Source: Saccharopolyspora oryzae (GTDB lineage Bacteria; Actinomycetota; Actinomycetes; Mycobacteriales; Pseudonocardiaceae). Taken from it: a stretch of DNA of 64,000 nucleotides. Below are positions 17,657-27,500 of this stretch, in pieces. The number at the start of each line of letters is the position of its first letter. The first letter of the stretch is position 1. Where the stretch lies: positions 1-64,000 of the forward strand of contig NZ_JAQGLA010000014.1 in the NCBI RefSeq assembly GCF_027853915.1, given 5' to 3'. The position numbers were made by a program, and so were the translations under genes. The notes beneath the pieces were generated by a model that saw nothing but the letters and a program-made list of their open reading frames with translations, had not been told where the DNA came from and ran no database searches.

Positions 17657-18502
17657 TCACCCCTTCACTGCGCCGGAGGTCAGTCCGGACACGATGCGCC
17701 GCTGGAAGAACAGCACGAACACGATGATCGGAACGGTGATCACCACCGCAGCGGCGGAGATCGACCCCGTCGGGTCCTCGAACTGCGAGCTGCCGGTGAA
17801 GAACTGCAGCGCCACCGGCACCGTCCGGGAGTTCTCCGTGGAGGTCAGCGAGATCGCGAACAGGAAGTCGTTCCAGCAGAAGATGAACACCAGGATCGCG
17901 GTGGTGAACACGCCCGGCGCGGCCAGCGGCGCGATCACCTTCGCGAAGGCCTGCCCCGGCGTCGCGCCGTCCATCTTCGCCGCCTTCTCCAGCTCCCACG
18001 GGATCTCCCGGAAGAACGCCGACAGCGTGTAGATCGACAGCGGCAGCGAGAAGGTGATGTAGGGCAGGATCAGCCCCGGCCAGGTGTCGAACAGCCCCAG
18101 CACCCGCTCGATCTCGAACAGCGGGGACACCAGCGACACCTGCGGGAACATCGCGATCAGCAGCGACACCCCGACCAGCAGCCGCTTGCCTGGGAAGTCC
18201 AGCCGGGCGATCGCGTAGGCGGCCATGGTGCCGAGCACCACCGCGATCAGGGTGGCGATCAGCGCGATGCCGATGGAGTTCAGCAGCGCGCGGGTGAACT
18301 CCGTGGTGCTGAAGATCGCCGCGTAGTTCTCCAGCGTCCACTCGCGCGGGATCAGGTTGCCGTCGGACAGCGTGTCCGGCGTCTTGAACGACAGCGACAG
18401 GATCCACAGCACCGGCAGCAGCGCGTAGACCACGACGACGACGTTGAGCACCGTCCACTTGGCCTTCCGCGCGGGGGTCTCCGCCCCTCCCACGCCCGCC
18501 AT
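17657..18502 (-). CDS. sugB: trehalose ABC transporter permease SugB
   Basis: Inner-membrane permease of 281 residues, MalG-like. About six membrane helices start at residue ~15 ([18 protein letters not shown]). The EAA loop that docks SugC is [23 protein letters not shown] at 18502 overlaps by one base the last base of the sugA stop codon, so it is coupled to SugA, with which it forms the channel. Confidence 0.92.
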   Translation of the reverse strand: MAGVGGAETPARKAKWTVLNVVVVVYALLPVLWILSLSFKTPDTLSDGNLIPREWTLENYAAIFSTTEFTRALLNSIGIALIATLIAVVLGTMAAYAIARLDFPGKRLLVGVSLLIAMFPQVSLVSPLFEIERVLGLFDTWPGLILPYITFSLPLSIYTLSAFFREIPWELEKAAKMDGATPGQAFAKVIAPLAAPGVFTTAILVFIFCWNDFLFAISLTSTENSRTVPVALQFFTGSSQFEDPTGSISAAAVVITVPIIVFVLFFQRRIVSGLTSGAVKG

Positions 18503-19425
18503 CAGCGCCTCCCCTCGTCGTCGCTACCGGGCGCGGCCGTGCCGAAGAGCTTGACGAAGATCCACGCGATGAGCGCGACCGCCACGAAGATCAGCACCGA
18601 CATGGTGGAGCCGATGCCCAGGTTCAGTCCCTTGATCAGGTTGTTGTAGGCCAGCACCGACACCGACGAGGTGTCCTGCGCGCCGGAGGTGAGCACCACG
18701 ATGTTGTCGAAGACGCGGAAGGCGTCGAGGGTGCGGAACAGCAGCGCGACCAGGATGGCCGGTTTCATCACCGGCAGCATCACCTTCACGAACCGCTGCC
18801 ACGGCCCGGCGCCGTCCATCGCTGCCGCCTTGAGCAGGTCGTCGGGCACCAGCGCCAGCCCGGCCATCAGCAGCAGCGCCATGAACGGGGCGGTCTTCCA
18901 GACCTCGGCGAGGATCACGATGGCCAGCGCGCTGGCGTGCTCGGTCAGCGGTGCGCCGTCCGGGGTGATCGCGTTGGCCAGGTACCCGGTGTCCGGGGTC
19001 CAGGCGTAGCGCCAGCTGAACGCCGCGACCACGGTGACGATCCCGTACGGGATGAGGGTGACCGTGCGGACCAGACCGCGGCCGACCAGCGCCCGGTGCA
19101 TGACCAGCGCCAGGCCCATGCCGAGCGCGAACTCGATGACCACCGACACCACCGTGACCAGCACGGTCACCCAGAACGCCGTCCACCAGTAGCTGTTGCT
19201 CAGCACGGTGACGTAGTTGTCCAGCCCGACGAACTCGCGCTGGTCCGGGTACTTCAGGTCGAAGCGCTGGAAGGACAGCCACAGCGCGTAGAGGATCGGG
19301 TAGCCGGTGACGGCGAGCATCACCAGCGCGGCCGGCGCGCACAGCATCCAGCCGAGCCGGCGTTCGGCCTTCTTGCCCTCGCTGATCGCCTTGGCCACGG
19401 GGAGGGAGTCCTGCTGTTGCACCAT
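18502..19425 (-). CDS. sugA: trehalose ABC transporter permease SugA
   Basis: MalF-like permease of 307 residues. Six membrane helices, with a charged cytoplasmic N-terminus ([13 protein letters not shown]). The EAA-type loop is [23 protein letters not shown] 19425 shares its A with the stop of lpqY (TGATG), giving tight coupling. The frame remains open for ~300 codons upstream antisense-free into lpqY but this has no homology. Partner of SugB. Confidence 0.92.
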   Translation of the reverse strand: MVQQQDSLPVAKAISEGKKAERRLGWMLCAPAALVMLAVTGYPILYALWLSFQRFDLKYPDQREFVGLDNYVTVLSNSYWWTAFWVTVLVTVVSVVIEFALGMGLALVMHRALVGRGLVRTVTLIPYGIVTVVAAFSWRYAWTPDTGYLANAITPDGAPLTEHASALAIVILAEVWKTAPFMALLLMAGLALVPDDLLKAAAMDGAGPWQRFVKVMLPVMKPAILVALLFRTLDAFRVFDNIVVLTSGAQDTSSVSVLAYNNLIKGLNLGIGSTMSVLIFVAVALIAWIFVKLFGTAAPGSDDEGRR

Positions 19426-20681
19426 CAGGGCATCACTCCCTTGGACTCCAAGGCGTTCTGCACCTCGGTGCGCATCCGGTCCGCGGTGGGTTGCGGGTCG
19501 ATCTGCGCGATCGGGGACAGCAGCTTGGACAGCACCGTGGACACGTTCTGGGAGGCCGGGGTCACCGGGCGCACGCCGGGATCCTTGAGGGCTTCCAGGA
19601 TCGTGTCCCGCATCGGGTACTCCGCGGCGATCTCGGGTTCGGCGTAGACGGACTCGATGGTCGGCGGCACGCCGTCGTTGAGCGCGGAGGCCTTCTGGTT
19701 CTCCGGGTTGCGCAGGCACTTGGCCGCTTCGAAGGACAGCTCCGGCTTGGTCGAGAAGCTGCTGATCGCGTAGTTGCCGCCGCCGATGGTGGACTTGCTC
19801 GGCACGCCCGGCTGCAGCCCCGGCATCCGCGCCCAGCCGACCTTCGCGGCCAGCTCCGGCTTCTTCTCCTGCATCGAGGCGTAGACGAACGGCCAGTTCA
19901 GCTGGAACGCGGCCTGCCCGGACTCGAACTCCTGCCGGGCGTCGTCCTCCTTGGCGTTGTTCATCGACGCGCTGGTCACGCCCGCCGTGCCGAGGTCGCG
20001 CAGCGCCTCCAGGGCCCGCACCGCGCCCTCGTCGACCACGGCGGTCTTGCCGTCGTCGGAGATGATGCGCCCGCCCGCCGACTCGACCAGCGTGTTGAAG
20101 TGCACGTACAAGCCCTCGTACTGCGCGCCGGTGAGCGAGACCCAGTGCGGTTTGCCCTCCTGCTTCAGGCGCTGGGCGGTGGAGATCATCTCGTCCCAGG
20201 TCTTCGGCGGTTCGGGCACGAGGTCCTTGCGGTACCAGAGGAGCTGCACGTTGGTGTTCTTCGGCGCGGCGAAGAGCTTGCCGTCCCAGGTGGCGGTTTC
20301 CAGCGGTCCCTGCAGGGTGCCGCGCTCGACGTCGGCCTTGTCCTGCCCGGTCCACTCCCGGATCCACTTCGCCTCGGCGAACTCACCGGTCCAGGTGACG
20401 TCGAGGTTCAGGACGTCCATGCCCTCGTCCCCGGCGGCGAGGCGGCGCACCATCTGCTCGCGCTGGCCGTCGGCGTCGCGGGGCAGCTTGTGGTAGACGA
20501 TGCTGTACCGCCCGCCCGACGCGGCGTTGCAGCGGTCGACGTTCTGCTGCAGGTTCTCCTCGGGCGCGCTGTAGAGGTTCACGGTGTTCGCGCTGGATGC
20601 CGGCGCGCAGGCGGTCAGCGCGGACGCGCAGGCCAGCGATGCTCCGAGCACCGCCGCGCGACGAGTGCGGCGAACTCTCAC
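19425..20681 (-). CDS. lpqY: trehalose-binding lipoprotein LpqY
   Basis: Extracytoplasmic solute-binding lipoprotein of 418 residues. Signal peptide with lipobox LTAC (Cys at about 25). The mature part closely follows mycobacterial LpqY as I remember it: LDVTWTGEFAEA, PLETATWDGKLFAAP, NTNVQLLWYRKDLV, QLNWPFVYASM and a YPMRDTI near the C-terminus. GTG 20681 with GGGAGG 7 nt upstream. First gene of the sug operon. No dedicated regulator adjoins, and I see no clear operator in the upstream 300 bp. Confidence 0.9.
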   Translation of the reverse strand: MRVRRTRRAAVLGASLACASALTACAPASSANTVNLYSAPEENLQQNVDRCNAASGGRYSIVYHKLPRDADGQREQMVRRLAAGDEGMDVLNLDVTWTGEFAEAKWIREWTGQDKADVERGTLQGPLETATWDGKLFAAPKNTNVQLLWYRKDLVPEPPKTWDEMISTAQRLKQEGKPHWVSLTGAQYEGLYVHFNTLVESAGGRIISDDGKTAVVDEGAVRALEALRDLGTAGVTSASMNNAKEDDARQEFESGQAAFQLNWPFVYASMQEKKPELAAKVGWARMPGLQPGVPSKSTIGGGNYAISSFSTKPELSFEAAKCLRNPENQKASALNDGVPPTIESVYAEPEIAAEYPMRDTILEALKDPGVRPVTPASQNVSTVLSKLLSPIAQIDPQPTADRMRTEVQNALESKGVMP

Positions 20682-21003
20682 GATCGGTCCTCCCAGTTTC
20701 CGGCCGCAGCCGCGACCGAGCCCGGGTCCGGAGCTCCGTCGCCTGCCACCACCGGCGGTGACGCCGGTGAGGGGAAAGCTAGGGCGCTTGATCAGCTACG
20801 GCAAGACCGCCGCACCCCTTGTTGCCAACACGTGAATAACGGCGAAACAGGCAACGCGAATGCTCCCCCGAAAGCACGAAGCCCAGGCTCCGAACGGGGC
20901 CTGGGCTTCGGCGCGAACGCGTCGCTGAGGCTTTTCCATCCTGTCCGGTCTGCGACTGCGAGGCACGACCGGCACCGCCGCGCAGGACGAGGATGGAAAA
21001 CCC
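20682..21003. terminator. intergenic region with two hairpins
   Basis: GAAGCCCAGG (20878-20887) pairs perfectly with CCTGGGCTTC (20900-20909). TTTTCCATCC (20932-20941) pairs perfectly with GGATGGAAAA (20991-21000), enclosing a structured 49-nt loop and ending 4 nt from the stop of the minus-strand stress gene. They probably terminate that gene before the lpqY promoter, which must lie at about 20690-20870. Confidence 0.6.
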
Positions 21004-21525
21004 TCACTGCGAGGGTGGTGGTTTCATCGCCAGCTTCGCGAGCAGGTCGCGGCCCTGCTCCGCGTGGCGGGGCTGGGCCAGGACGTCGTAGCGGCCCGCG
21101 ACCAGCTGGCTCGCCGAGGAGAAGTCGCGGCGACCGCGCGTGGAGGCGTAGCCGACCGCGGCGAAGACCAGACCGAACAGCACACCCGCGCCGAGGCCGG
21201 CCAGCACCGGGCCGATCCAGCTGCCCTGCGGGGTGAACATGCCCATGATCAGACCCACGAACAGGCCGAACCACGCGCCGGAAGCGGCACCGCCGCCCAG
21301 CACCCGGCCCCAGGTCAGCCGTCCGGTGACCCGCTCGACGAGCATCAGGTCGACGCCGACGATGGTCACCTCCTGCACGGGGAAATCGCTGTCCGCGAGG
21401 TGGTCGACGGCGCGCTGCGCCTCTTCGTAAGTGCTGTAGGAGCCGATCGGCCAACCGGTCGGCGGCGTGGGCAGGTTCGGTGTGCCCGGCGTCTGCCGGC
21501 TGGCGCCGGTGAATGGGTTGGACAC
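21004..21525 (-). CDS. general stress protein, YflT/Gsp17M-type
   Basis: Protein of 173 residues. The YflT/heat-induced stress domain is at about 28-100 (GSYSTYEEAQRAVDHLADSDFPVQEVTIVG in pieces), then two glycine-rich hydrophobic segments (about 84-120), a pattern I know from actinobacterial general stress proteins beside lpqY. GTG 21525 with GGAGG 8 nt upstream. Function unknown beyond stress association. Terminated by the hairpin at 20932-21000. Confidence 0.83.
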   Translation of the reverse strand: MSNPFTGASRQTPGTPNLPTPPTGWPIGSYSTYEEAQRAVDHLADSDFPVQEVTIVGVDLMLVERVTGRLTWGRVLGGGAASGAWFGLFVGLIMGMFTPQGSWIGPVLAGLGAGVLFGLVFAAVGYASTRGRRDFSSASQLVAGRYDVLAQPRHAEQGRDLLAKLAMKPPPSQ

Positions 21526-21691
21526 CGCTGACACCTCCGTGAAAAGTGCTGCCAAGGCCGGAACCAGCGGCGGCGGACGAGCCCGATTCCACCGCAATGT
21601 CCCTTCCCCCATCAGGCTACCCTGCGAGGGTTTCCCGGAGATCATGTCGGTCCACGACCCAGCACGCATCCCCAGCCCCGCGACATTCGAC

Positions 21692-21710
21692 TTAGGGTTG
21701 CCTAATTTAT
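21692..21710. promoter_or_regulatory. candidate iron box (DmdR/IdeR-like)
   Basis: TTAGGGTTGCCTAATTTAT matches the 19-bp IdeR/DmdR box (TTAGGTTAGGCTAACCTAA) at 13 positions by hand, with a clean TTAGG-N4-CCTAA dyad. It lies 22 bp before the merR GTG. It could equally be a MerR self-operator or a -35/-10 fragment. Confidence 0.35.
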
Positions 21711-21732
21711 CGGCTTGCGGTCGAATGGATCC

Positions 21733-22122
21733 GTGACCGCTGCGACCCCCATCCGCGCCGTCGCCGACCACTTCGAGCTGGCCGTCTCGACGTTGCACTA
21801 CTGGGAACGGCGCGGGCTGATCACGCCGCACCGGCGCGGCGGGCAGCGCTGGTACGACACCGATCAGCTCTACCGCATCGCCCTGATCAAGGAATGGCGC
21901 ACCAGCGGGCTCTTCAGCCTGGAGCAGATCGCCCTCATGCTGTCCGGCGTGCCGGACTGGCGCGAAGAGGTCGTCGCCCGGATCGGCGAGATCGAACAGC
22001 AGCAGGCCGAACTGGCCGGTGCGCGGTCCTACCTGGTCCGCCTGCTCGGCTGCCGATCCCCCGAAGATCCCGAGCGGTGCCCGGGTTTCCGCGCCGAGAC
22101 CGAGATCCCCGCGGTTCGCTGA
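21733..22122 (+). CDS. MerR family transcriptional regulator
   Basis: Regulator of 129 residues. The winged HTH fills residues 5-70 (AVSTLHYWERRGLITPHRRGGQRWYDTDQLYRI), then a dimerisation helix and a short Cys-containing tail (LLGCRSPEDPERCPGF) that could bind a thiol-reactive or metal ligand. GTG 21733. Its 3' end overlaps the convergent DHA2 exporter by 94 bp. The dyad at 23656-23673 beyond that exporter is a plausible target, making this a local drug-response regulator by inference. Confidence 0.88.
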   Translation: MTAATPIRAVADHFELAVSTLHYWERRGLITPHRRGGQRWYDTDQLYRIALIKEWRTSGLFSLEQIALMLSGVPDWREEVVARIGEIEQQQAELAGARSYLVRLLGCRSPEDPERCPGFRAETEIPAVR

Positions 22123-23591
22123 CCTGGCATCGCCACCGCCGCGACTGCGCCGGCGACCGCGACGCAGACCGCCGATGCGGCGAACGCAGCGGTGTAGCCG
22201 TGCGCCAACGCGTTGACGTCGTCCCCGGGGTGCGCGGCCTGCCACGACGCCGTCACCGCGGCGGAGAGCGCGCTCACCGCGGCGAGTCCGATCGCACCGC
22301 TGGTCTGGCGGACCGTGTTCAGCAATCCCGCGGCCAATCCGCTCTGGTGCGCCGGAACTCCGCTGGTCGCGCCGACCGTGATCGGGGTGAACGCGGCAGC
22401 CGTGCCGAACCCCAAGACCATGCCCGGCAACATCACCGAGGTCCCGTACGAGGAGTTCGCGCCGGCGAGCAGCGCCACCCCGGCGAGGCCCGCTGCGCCG
22501 ATCAGGCAGCACAGCACCGCCGCGCGGCGCACGCCCAGCCGCACCGACAGCGATCCGGCGATCTGCGCACCGACGAACATCGCCACTCCGATCGGCAGGT
22601 AACCGAGCCCGGCGCGCAGCGGCGAGTAGCCGAGCACGTCCTGCAGGTACAACGACAGCTGGACCGAGGTGGCGAGAAAACCCAGTCCCAGCAACAACAT
22701 CACGACGTTGCCGCTGCTGACCGATCGCAGCCGGAAGATGCCCAGCGGAACCAGCGGCTCCCGCGACCACCTGGCCTGGTGCACCAGGAAGACGCCCAGC
22801 ACCGCGATCCCGGCCAGCAGCGGTGACCAGACCGACGCGTCCGCCCAAGTGGCCTCGGACGAGTGCATCACCGCGTAGACGATGCCGCCCAGACCTGCCG
22901 TGACCAGCACAGCACCGAGCACGTCCAACCGCGGTCGCACCGCACCGCCCGTTCGCGGCGGCAACGCGGTCCAGGCGACCGCGATCGCCAGCACCCCGAC
23001 CGGCACGCTGACGAAGAACACCCACCGCCAGCCCGCCCACTGCGTCAGCACGCCGCCGATCACCGGCCCGGACGCCGCTCCGACCGCGCCCACCGCGCTC
23101 CAGGTACCCAGCATTCGCGCGCGCTGCGCGGGCTCGGTGAACGTCGTGATCAGCAGCGACAGCGTCACCGGCATCAGCAGCGCCCCACCGGCGCCTTGCA
23201 CGGCCCGCGCGGCGAGCAGCAGCTCGGCCGAGGTCACCAAGCCGCCCGCCGTCCGGGCCAAGGTGAACAGCCCCATGCCGAACAGGTACATCCAGCGCTG
23301 GCCGAACACGTCCGAGAGCCGTCCCCCGAGCAGCAGGAATCCCGCGAAGGTGAGGGTGTAGGCGTTGACCACCCACGGCAGCGTCGCGTCGGTGAACCCC
23401 AGTTCGGCGCGGATCGCGGGCAGCGCGACGGACACGATGGTGGCGTCGAGGATCACGACGAACGATCCCGCGCACGCGAGCCCGAGCACGACGGCGGGTT
23501 TGCGTTGCGCGGGCGAGGAGTTCTGCTCGATCGTCGCGGTGCTGCCGCGATCCGACCGAGCGCGGGACGGGCATCGCCTGCCGAACACCAT
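22029..23591 (-). CDS. DHA2-type MFS exporter, 14 TM
   Basis: Membrane exporter of 520 residues of the EmrB/QacA drug:proton antiporter group. Motif A-like GGRLSDVFGQRW after TM2, motif C-like GAASGPVIGG in TM5, and D in VVILDATIVSVALPAI of TM1. Fourteen hydrophobic segments are expected. ATG 23591 is preferred to the in-frame ATG 23651 because the latter falls within the likely -10 of a MerR-type promoter. The last ~30 residues (polar, SARKPGHRSGSSGDRQPSRR) are encoded antisense to the merR tail. Confidence 0.88.
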   Translation of the reverse strand: MVFGRRCPSRARSDRGSTATIEQNSSPAQRKPAVVLGLACAGSFVVILDATIVSVALPAIRAELGFTDATLPWVVNAYTLTFAGFLLLGGRLSDVFGQRWMYLFGMGLFTLARTAGGLVTSAELLLAARAVQGAGGALLMPVTLSLLITTFTEPAQRARMLGTWSAVGAVGAASGPVIGGVLTQWAGWRWVFFVSVPVGVLAIAVAWTALPPRTGGAVRPRLDVLGAVLVTAGLGGIVYAVMHSSEATWADASVWSPLLAGIAVLGVFLVHQARWSREPLVPLGIFRLRSVSSGNVVMLLLGLGFLATSVQLSLYLQDVLGYSPLRAGLGYLPIGVAMFVGAQIAGSLSVRLGVRRAAVLCCLIGAAGLAGVALLAGANSSYGTSVMLPGMVLGFGTAAAFTPITVGATSGVPAHQSGLAAGLLNTVRQTSGAIGLAAVSALSAAVTASWQAAHPGDDVNALAHGYTAAFAASAVCVAVAGAVAAVAMPGQRTAGISVSARKPGHRSGSSGDRQPSRRTR

Positions 23592-23655
23592 TCCGGCCTC
23601 CGCTCCGGACGTCCGCCGCCTCCGAGCGGGCGGCGGGATCGGCCGTAGCATGTCG

Positions 23656-23673
23656 GCTCAACCCGAGTTGAGC
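23656..23673. promoter_or_regulatory. MerR-type dyad operator
   Basis: GCTCAAC-CCGA-GTTGAGC is a perfect 7-bp inverted repeat. On the minus strand it sits in a ~19-bp spacer between TTGCGC and CATGCT, the elongated promoter layout typical of MerR-activated genes. It probably drives the DHA2 exporter. Confidence 0.5.
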
Positions 23674-23786
23674 GCAAGCCTGCGGTTTACGGACCGACGC
23701 CCCGGGAGCGGGTCTGCATCGAGCGGTCGGTCTGGTTCGGCGAGGCCGAGCTGATCCCCGATCCGCACCGGTCCCGCGGGTGGACC

Positions 23787-24539
23787 GTGGCCGTCGACGG
23801 CGTCACCCAGTCCTTCGTCGACCTCGCCGATCCGACCTACCTGAAGCTGCCCTACATCGCCTGGATCGCGCAGGCGATCGACCGGCACTGGCCCGCCGGC
23901 GCTGCCGTGTCGGCGACCTACCTCGGCGGTGCCGGGTGCACGCTGCCCCGCTACGTCGCCGCGACGCGGCCCGGATCCGAGCAGACCGCGTTCGAGCTCG
24001 ACGAACCGCTGGTCGAGCTCGTGCGCGAGCACCTCGCGCTGGACGAGGTGCCGGGGCTGGACGTGCGCGTGCAGGACGGGCGAGCGGGTATCCAGGACGC
24101 GCCGGACGGCAGCAGCGATCTCGTGGTGCTCGACGTGTTCCGCGCGGGGAGCGTGGCCACCGAGCTGGCCACCGTCGAGTTCCTGACCGAGATCTCGCGG
24201 GTGCTGCGTCCCGGCGGGCTGTTCGCGGCGAACATCTGGGACGGCGGTGCACTGGAGTTCGCGCTGCGCGCCTTCGCCTCGGTCCGCGAGGTGTTCCCGC
24301 ACGTCCTGGTCCTCGCCGAGCCCGGCGTCCTGCTGCGCCACCGCGCCGGCAACGTCGTGGTCGTCGCCTCCACCCGGGAGCTGCCGAAGGCGGAGCTCGA
24401 CGCGTGGGGCGCCGCAGCGGCGAACCGGATGTCGTGCCTGACCCCGCCGCAGCTGGCCGGCGTCGCCGGAACGGGTGCCCCGATCACCGAGGCCGATCCG
24501 CACGAGGATCCGGTCCCGCCGGTCCGGGGATCCCGCTAG
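23787..24539 (+). CDS. spermidine synthase-like methyltransferase-fold protein
   Basis: Protein of 250 residues with a Rossmann SAM-type fold related to spermidine synthases (LGGAGCTLPRYVAATRPGS, FELDEPLVELVREHL, DLVVLDVFRAG). No aminopropyl-transfer activity can be claimed. GTG 23787 is the first usable start, yet family-like sequence (AELIPDPHRSRGWT) continues about 25 codons upstream in frame with no ATG, GTG or TTG before a stop at 23646. Either an unusual start is used or one base is lost near 23700-23706. Its TAG overlaps the convergent patatin stop. Confidence 0.72.
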   Translation: MAVDGVTQSFVDLADPTYLKLPYIAWIAQAIDRHWPAGAAVSATYLGGAGCTLPRYVAATRPGSEQTAFELDEPLVELVREHLALDEVPGLDVRVQDGRAGIQDAPDGSSDLVVLDVFRAGSVATELATVEFLTEISRVLRPGGLFAANIWDGGALEFALRAFASVREVFPHVLVLAEPGVLLRHRAGNVVVVASTRELPKAELDAWGAAAANRMSCLTPPQLAGVAGTGAPITEADPHEDPVPPVRGSR

Positions 24540-27500
24540 CTCGTCCGTCCTCGCGGGCGCGGGGTGAGGACGTCGACCACGCCCAGCAGGACCATGTGCG
24601 CGTAGGCCGTGAGCGCCGTGGCCAGCAGGATCCAGCCCCCGCCGCTCCAGGCGTTCGGCTCGGACAGCCACAGCACACCGCCGAACACCAGCGCCGTCAG
24701 CGCGACGGCTCCGATGCGGGCGCCGGTCCGGTAGGCGATCGTCGCGGGCCAGGTCAGCAGCACCGCGACCAGCACCAGGCCGAGCGGGCCGAGGCGGAAA
24801 CCGGTGGTGAACAACCAGAACTCCGCGGCCAGCAGCACCGCCGCGAGGACCAGGGCGGGGATCCAGCGGGCCAGTCCGCGGCCGAAGTGGGCCACGATCC
24901 TGCTGCCCGCCCACACCGCGAACACCGCCACCAGCAGCATCGCGAACAGCACGCCGGGGCCGAAGGAGGTGCCCGAGAAGTCCGCCAAGACCCACCAGTC
25001 GCCCCGCGGCGGCTCGAAGGCGAACCAGCCGAAGTCCGCCGCCTGCAGCGGGCACTCGGACAGGCAGTAGCTCTGCTGGACCGACACCGCGCTGGCGGTG
25101 AACTGCGGGAGGTCGTCCGAACCCGATGCGGTCTGCATGCTCGTCTGGCCGATGCCGGTGAACGCCACGGCAGTGGCCGCCAGCAGACCGAGCAGCGCCG
25201 CCCGGCGAGGGGCGGCGATGGCGTAGACGACCAGCATCGCCAGCGGTTTGATCAGCGTCATCGCCCGACGGCCGAGCCACGGCAGCACGCCGCCGCGCGA
25301 CGGGCGGGCGGCGCGGTAACCGAGCAGGCCGAAGCGGGTGGCCAGCGACAGCGCCCGCCGCTCCCCCAGGTCCGCGAAGCGCTGGCGGCCGACGGCGTAG
25401 TGCTCGACCTCGTTCGACAGCTGCTCCGGGGTGGGCGTCGACGGCTCGCCGCCGCCGCGCTGGTCCGCCCCCGAGGCCACCGTCGCCACGTACGGGACCT
25501 CCTCCGCCGCGATCGTCCACTGCAGACGTTCGGTGAGCAGGTTGCGGGTCTCGGTCAGCGGGTGCTCGTCGTCGGGACGGGCGAACATCGCGTCCAGCTC
25601 GGCGCGCACGTCGCCCGCGTGCCGGGCCCAGACCTCGGCCAGGAAACCCCGCCACTGCTTGGCCTGGTCCTCGTCGAGGCTGCCGAGCTCGGCCTTCGTC
25701 GGGCGGCTGACGATCGCCTGCAGCGCATCGCCCAGCGCCTCGGAACCGCCGTGCCGCTGCACCAACCGCGCCGGGTCGGCGAGCAGCCCGACCAGCGCTG
25801 CGGCGGCGTCCATCCGCCCCCACATCCAGTCGTTGGCCCGCCACTTGGCGGACAGGAACGCGCCGAAGTTGCCGATGTCCAGGCCGCGGATCTTGTCCTC
25901 GATGCGCAGCGGGGAGTTCTCCCCGCGCCGCAGCGCCGAGAACGGCAGCGGGCTCTGCTCGTCGCTGACCACGCGCAGCAGGTTGATCCGCGAGCCCGGC
26001 ACCCGGCCGACGTCCAGCGGCGCGGTCAGGACCACCAGCTGCTGGAGCACCTCGGGCCGCTGGTCGCTGCGCTCCAGCAGCGAGTAGCCGATCTGCGCGG
26101 GCTCGTCGCACTGCGCGCGCGGCGGGGCCAAGGCGGCCAGCCGGTCGGCGACGCGGTGCAGCAGCTTGCGGGCTTCGGCCACCGCATCCACCCCGGTGGC
26201 CTCCGGAACCGCGTCCGCGCCCGAAGACTCCACGATGGACCGGAGCTCGGCGGCGAACTCGGCGAGCACCCGCTGGAAGTCCGCACCTTCCTCCACCGCA
26301 CCCAGCACCTCGCCGAGCAGCGGCGCGATCGGCGTGGGCAGCGCGTGCTGCAACCGGACCCGGCGCCGGAGCACCCGCTGCACCCACTCGTCGAGCTCCG
26401 CGGTCTCGACGATCGGCTCCAGCTTCGCGCCGTTGATCCAGTACCGGTCCGCGTGGCCTTCCAGCACTTCGGCGAACGTGCGCAGCCGGTAGAGCACCGA
26501 CTTGCAGCGCCCGATCTCCCGGCTCTCCGGCGACCAGCGCTCGATGTCCCACGCCCAGCCGAGGCATTCCTGAACCGCGGTGATCAGGCTGCGCGCGTCG
26601 TCGAAGACCCGCGTCGTCGCCTCCCGGCCGAGCCCATCGGACAGCCGCTGCTCGAGCTGGGTCCGGGCCGTCGCGGACCAGTCCGCGAGCGGATCGCCGA
26701 CCACCGGCGGCAGCAGCTTCCCGTCCTCGCTGCCCGCGGGCTCGGTGAGCAGCCGGTACACCGCCTGCGCGTCGAGCTCCGAGCGCACCACGGCGTGGTC
26801 GGGCGCGACGGCGGTGACCTGGCGCTCCAGCGCGTCGAGCCGTTCTTCGTCCGGCGTGGCGTGCAGCTGCGCGAACAACGCCTTGCGGCGCAACGCCGTT
26901 CGCTCCACGACGCGGTTGTGCTCCTCGAGCGCGTCGAGGTCGCCGAGCAGCGATTCCTGCGTCATGCGGGCGCGCAGCGCGGTCAGGCTGACCGGGACCG
27001 CGCGCCCCGGCTCGCGGCGCTGCTCCCGCGAAGCGATGGGGTCCGGGTTCAGGTACAGCAGCCACCGCTGCGTCGGGCGGTCCGCGGGCGCTTCGGTGAT
27101 CGCGCGGATCGCCGCGGACACCGGGATGTTGTCCAGCACGCCGCCGTCGATCACGCGGAACGGCGCGGGACCGGAATCGGCCGTGGTCTCGGAGAACAGC
27201 CCGACCATGTTCGGCTCGCCCACCGGCGGCCGGCCCAGCGACGAGTGCACCTGGGCGGGCTCGAAGGCGAACGGGAACGACGAGGTGGCGCGGGCCGCGT
27301 GGGCCAGCCGCAGCACCGTGTCGCCGAACTGCTCGCCCGCACCGAAGTCCGACAGCGGATCGCCCGCGCGGCCGCGGTGCCGGAACTCGAACCTCGCGGC
27401 GCGCCGCTCCTGCAGCATCGAACCGGAGCGGGAGTCGAGGCGCTGCTCCACGACCGGGTCCAGCAGGGTCGCGGTGAGCAGCAGGTCGGCGCGGTTGCCC

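Noticed and set aside
18502-20367. SugA fused to a 300-residue N-terminal extension
   Set aside because: The extension is an off-frame reading of lpqY; the TGATG junction is the normal coupled start.
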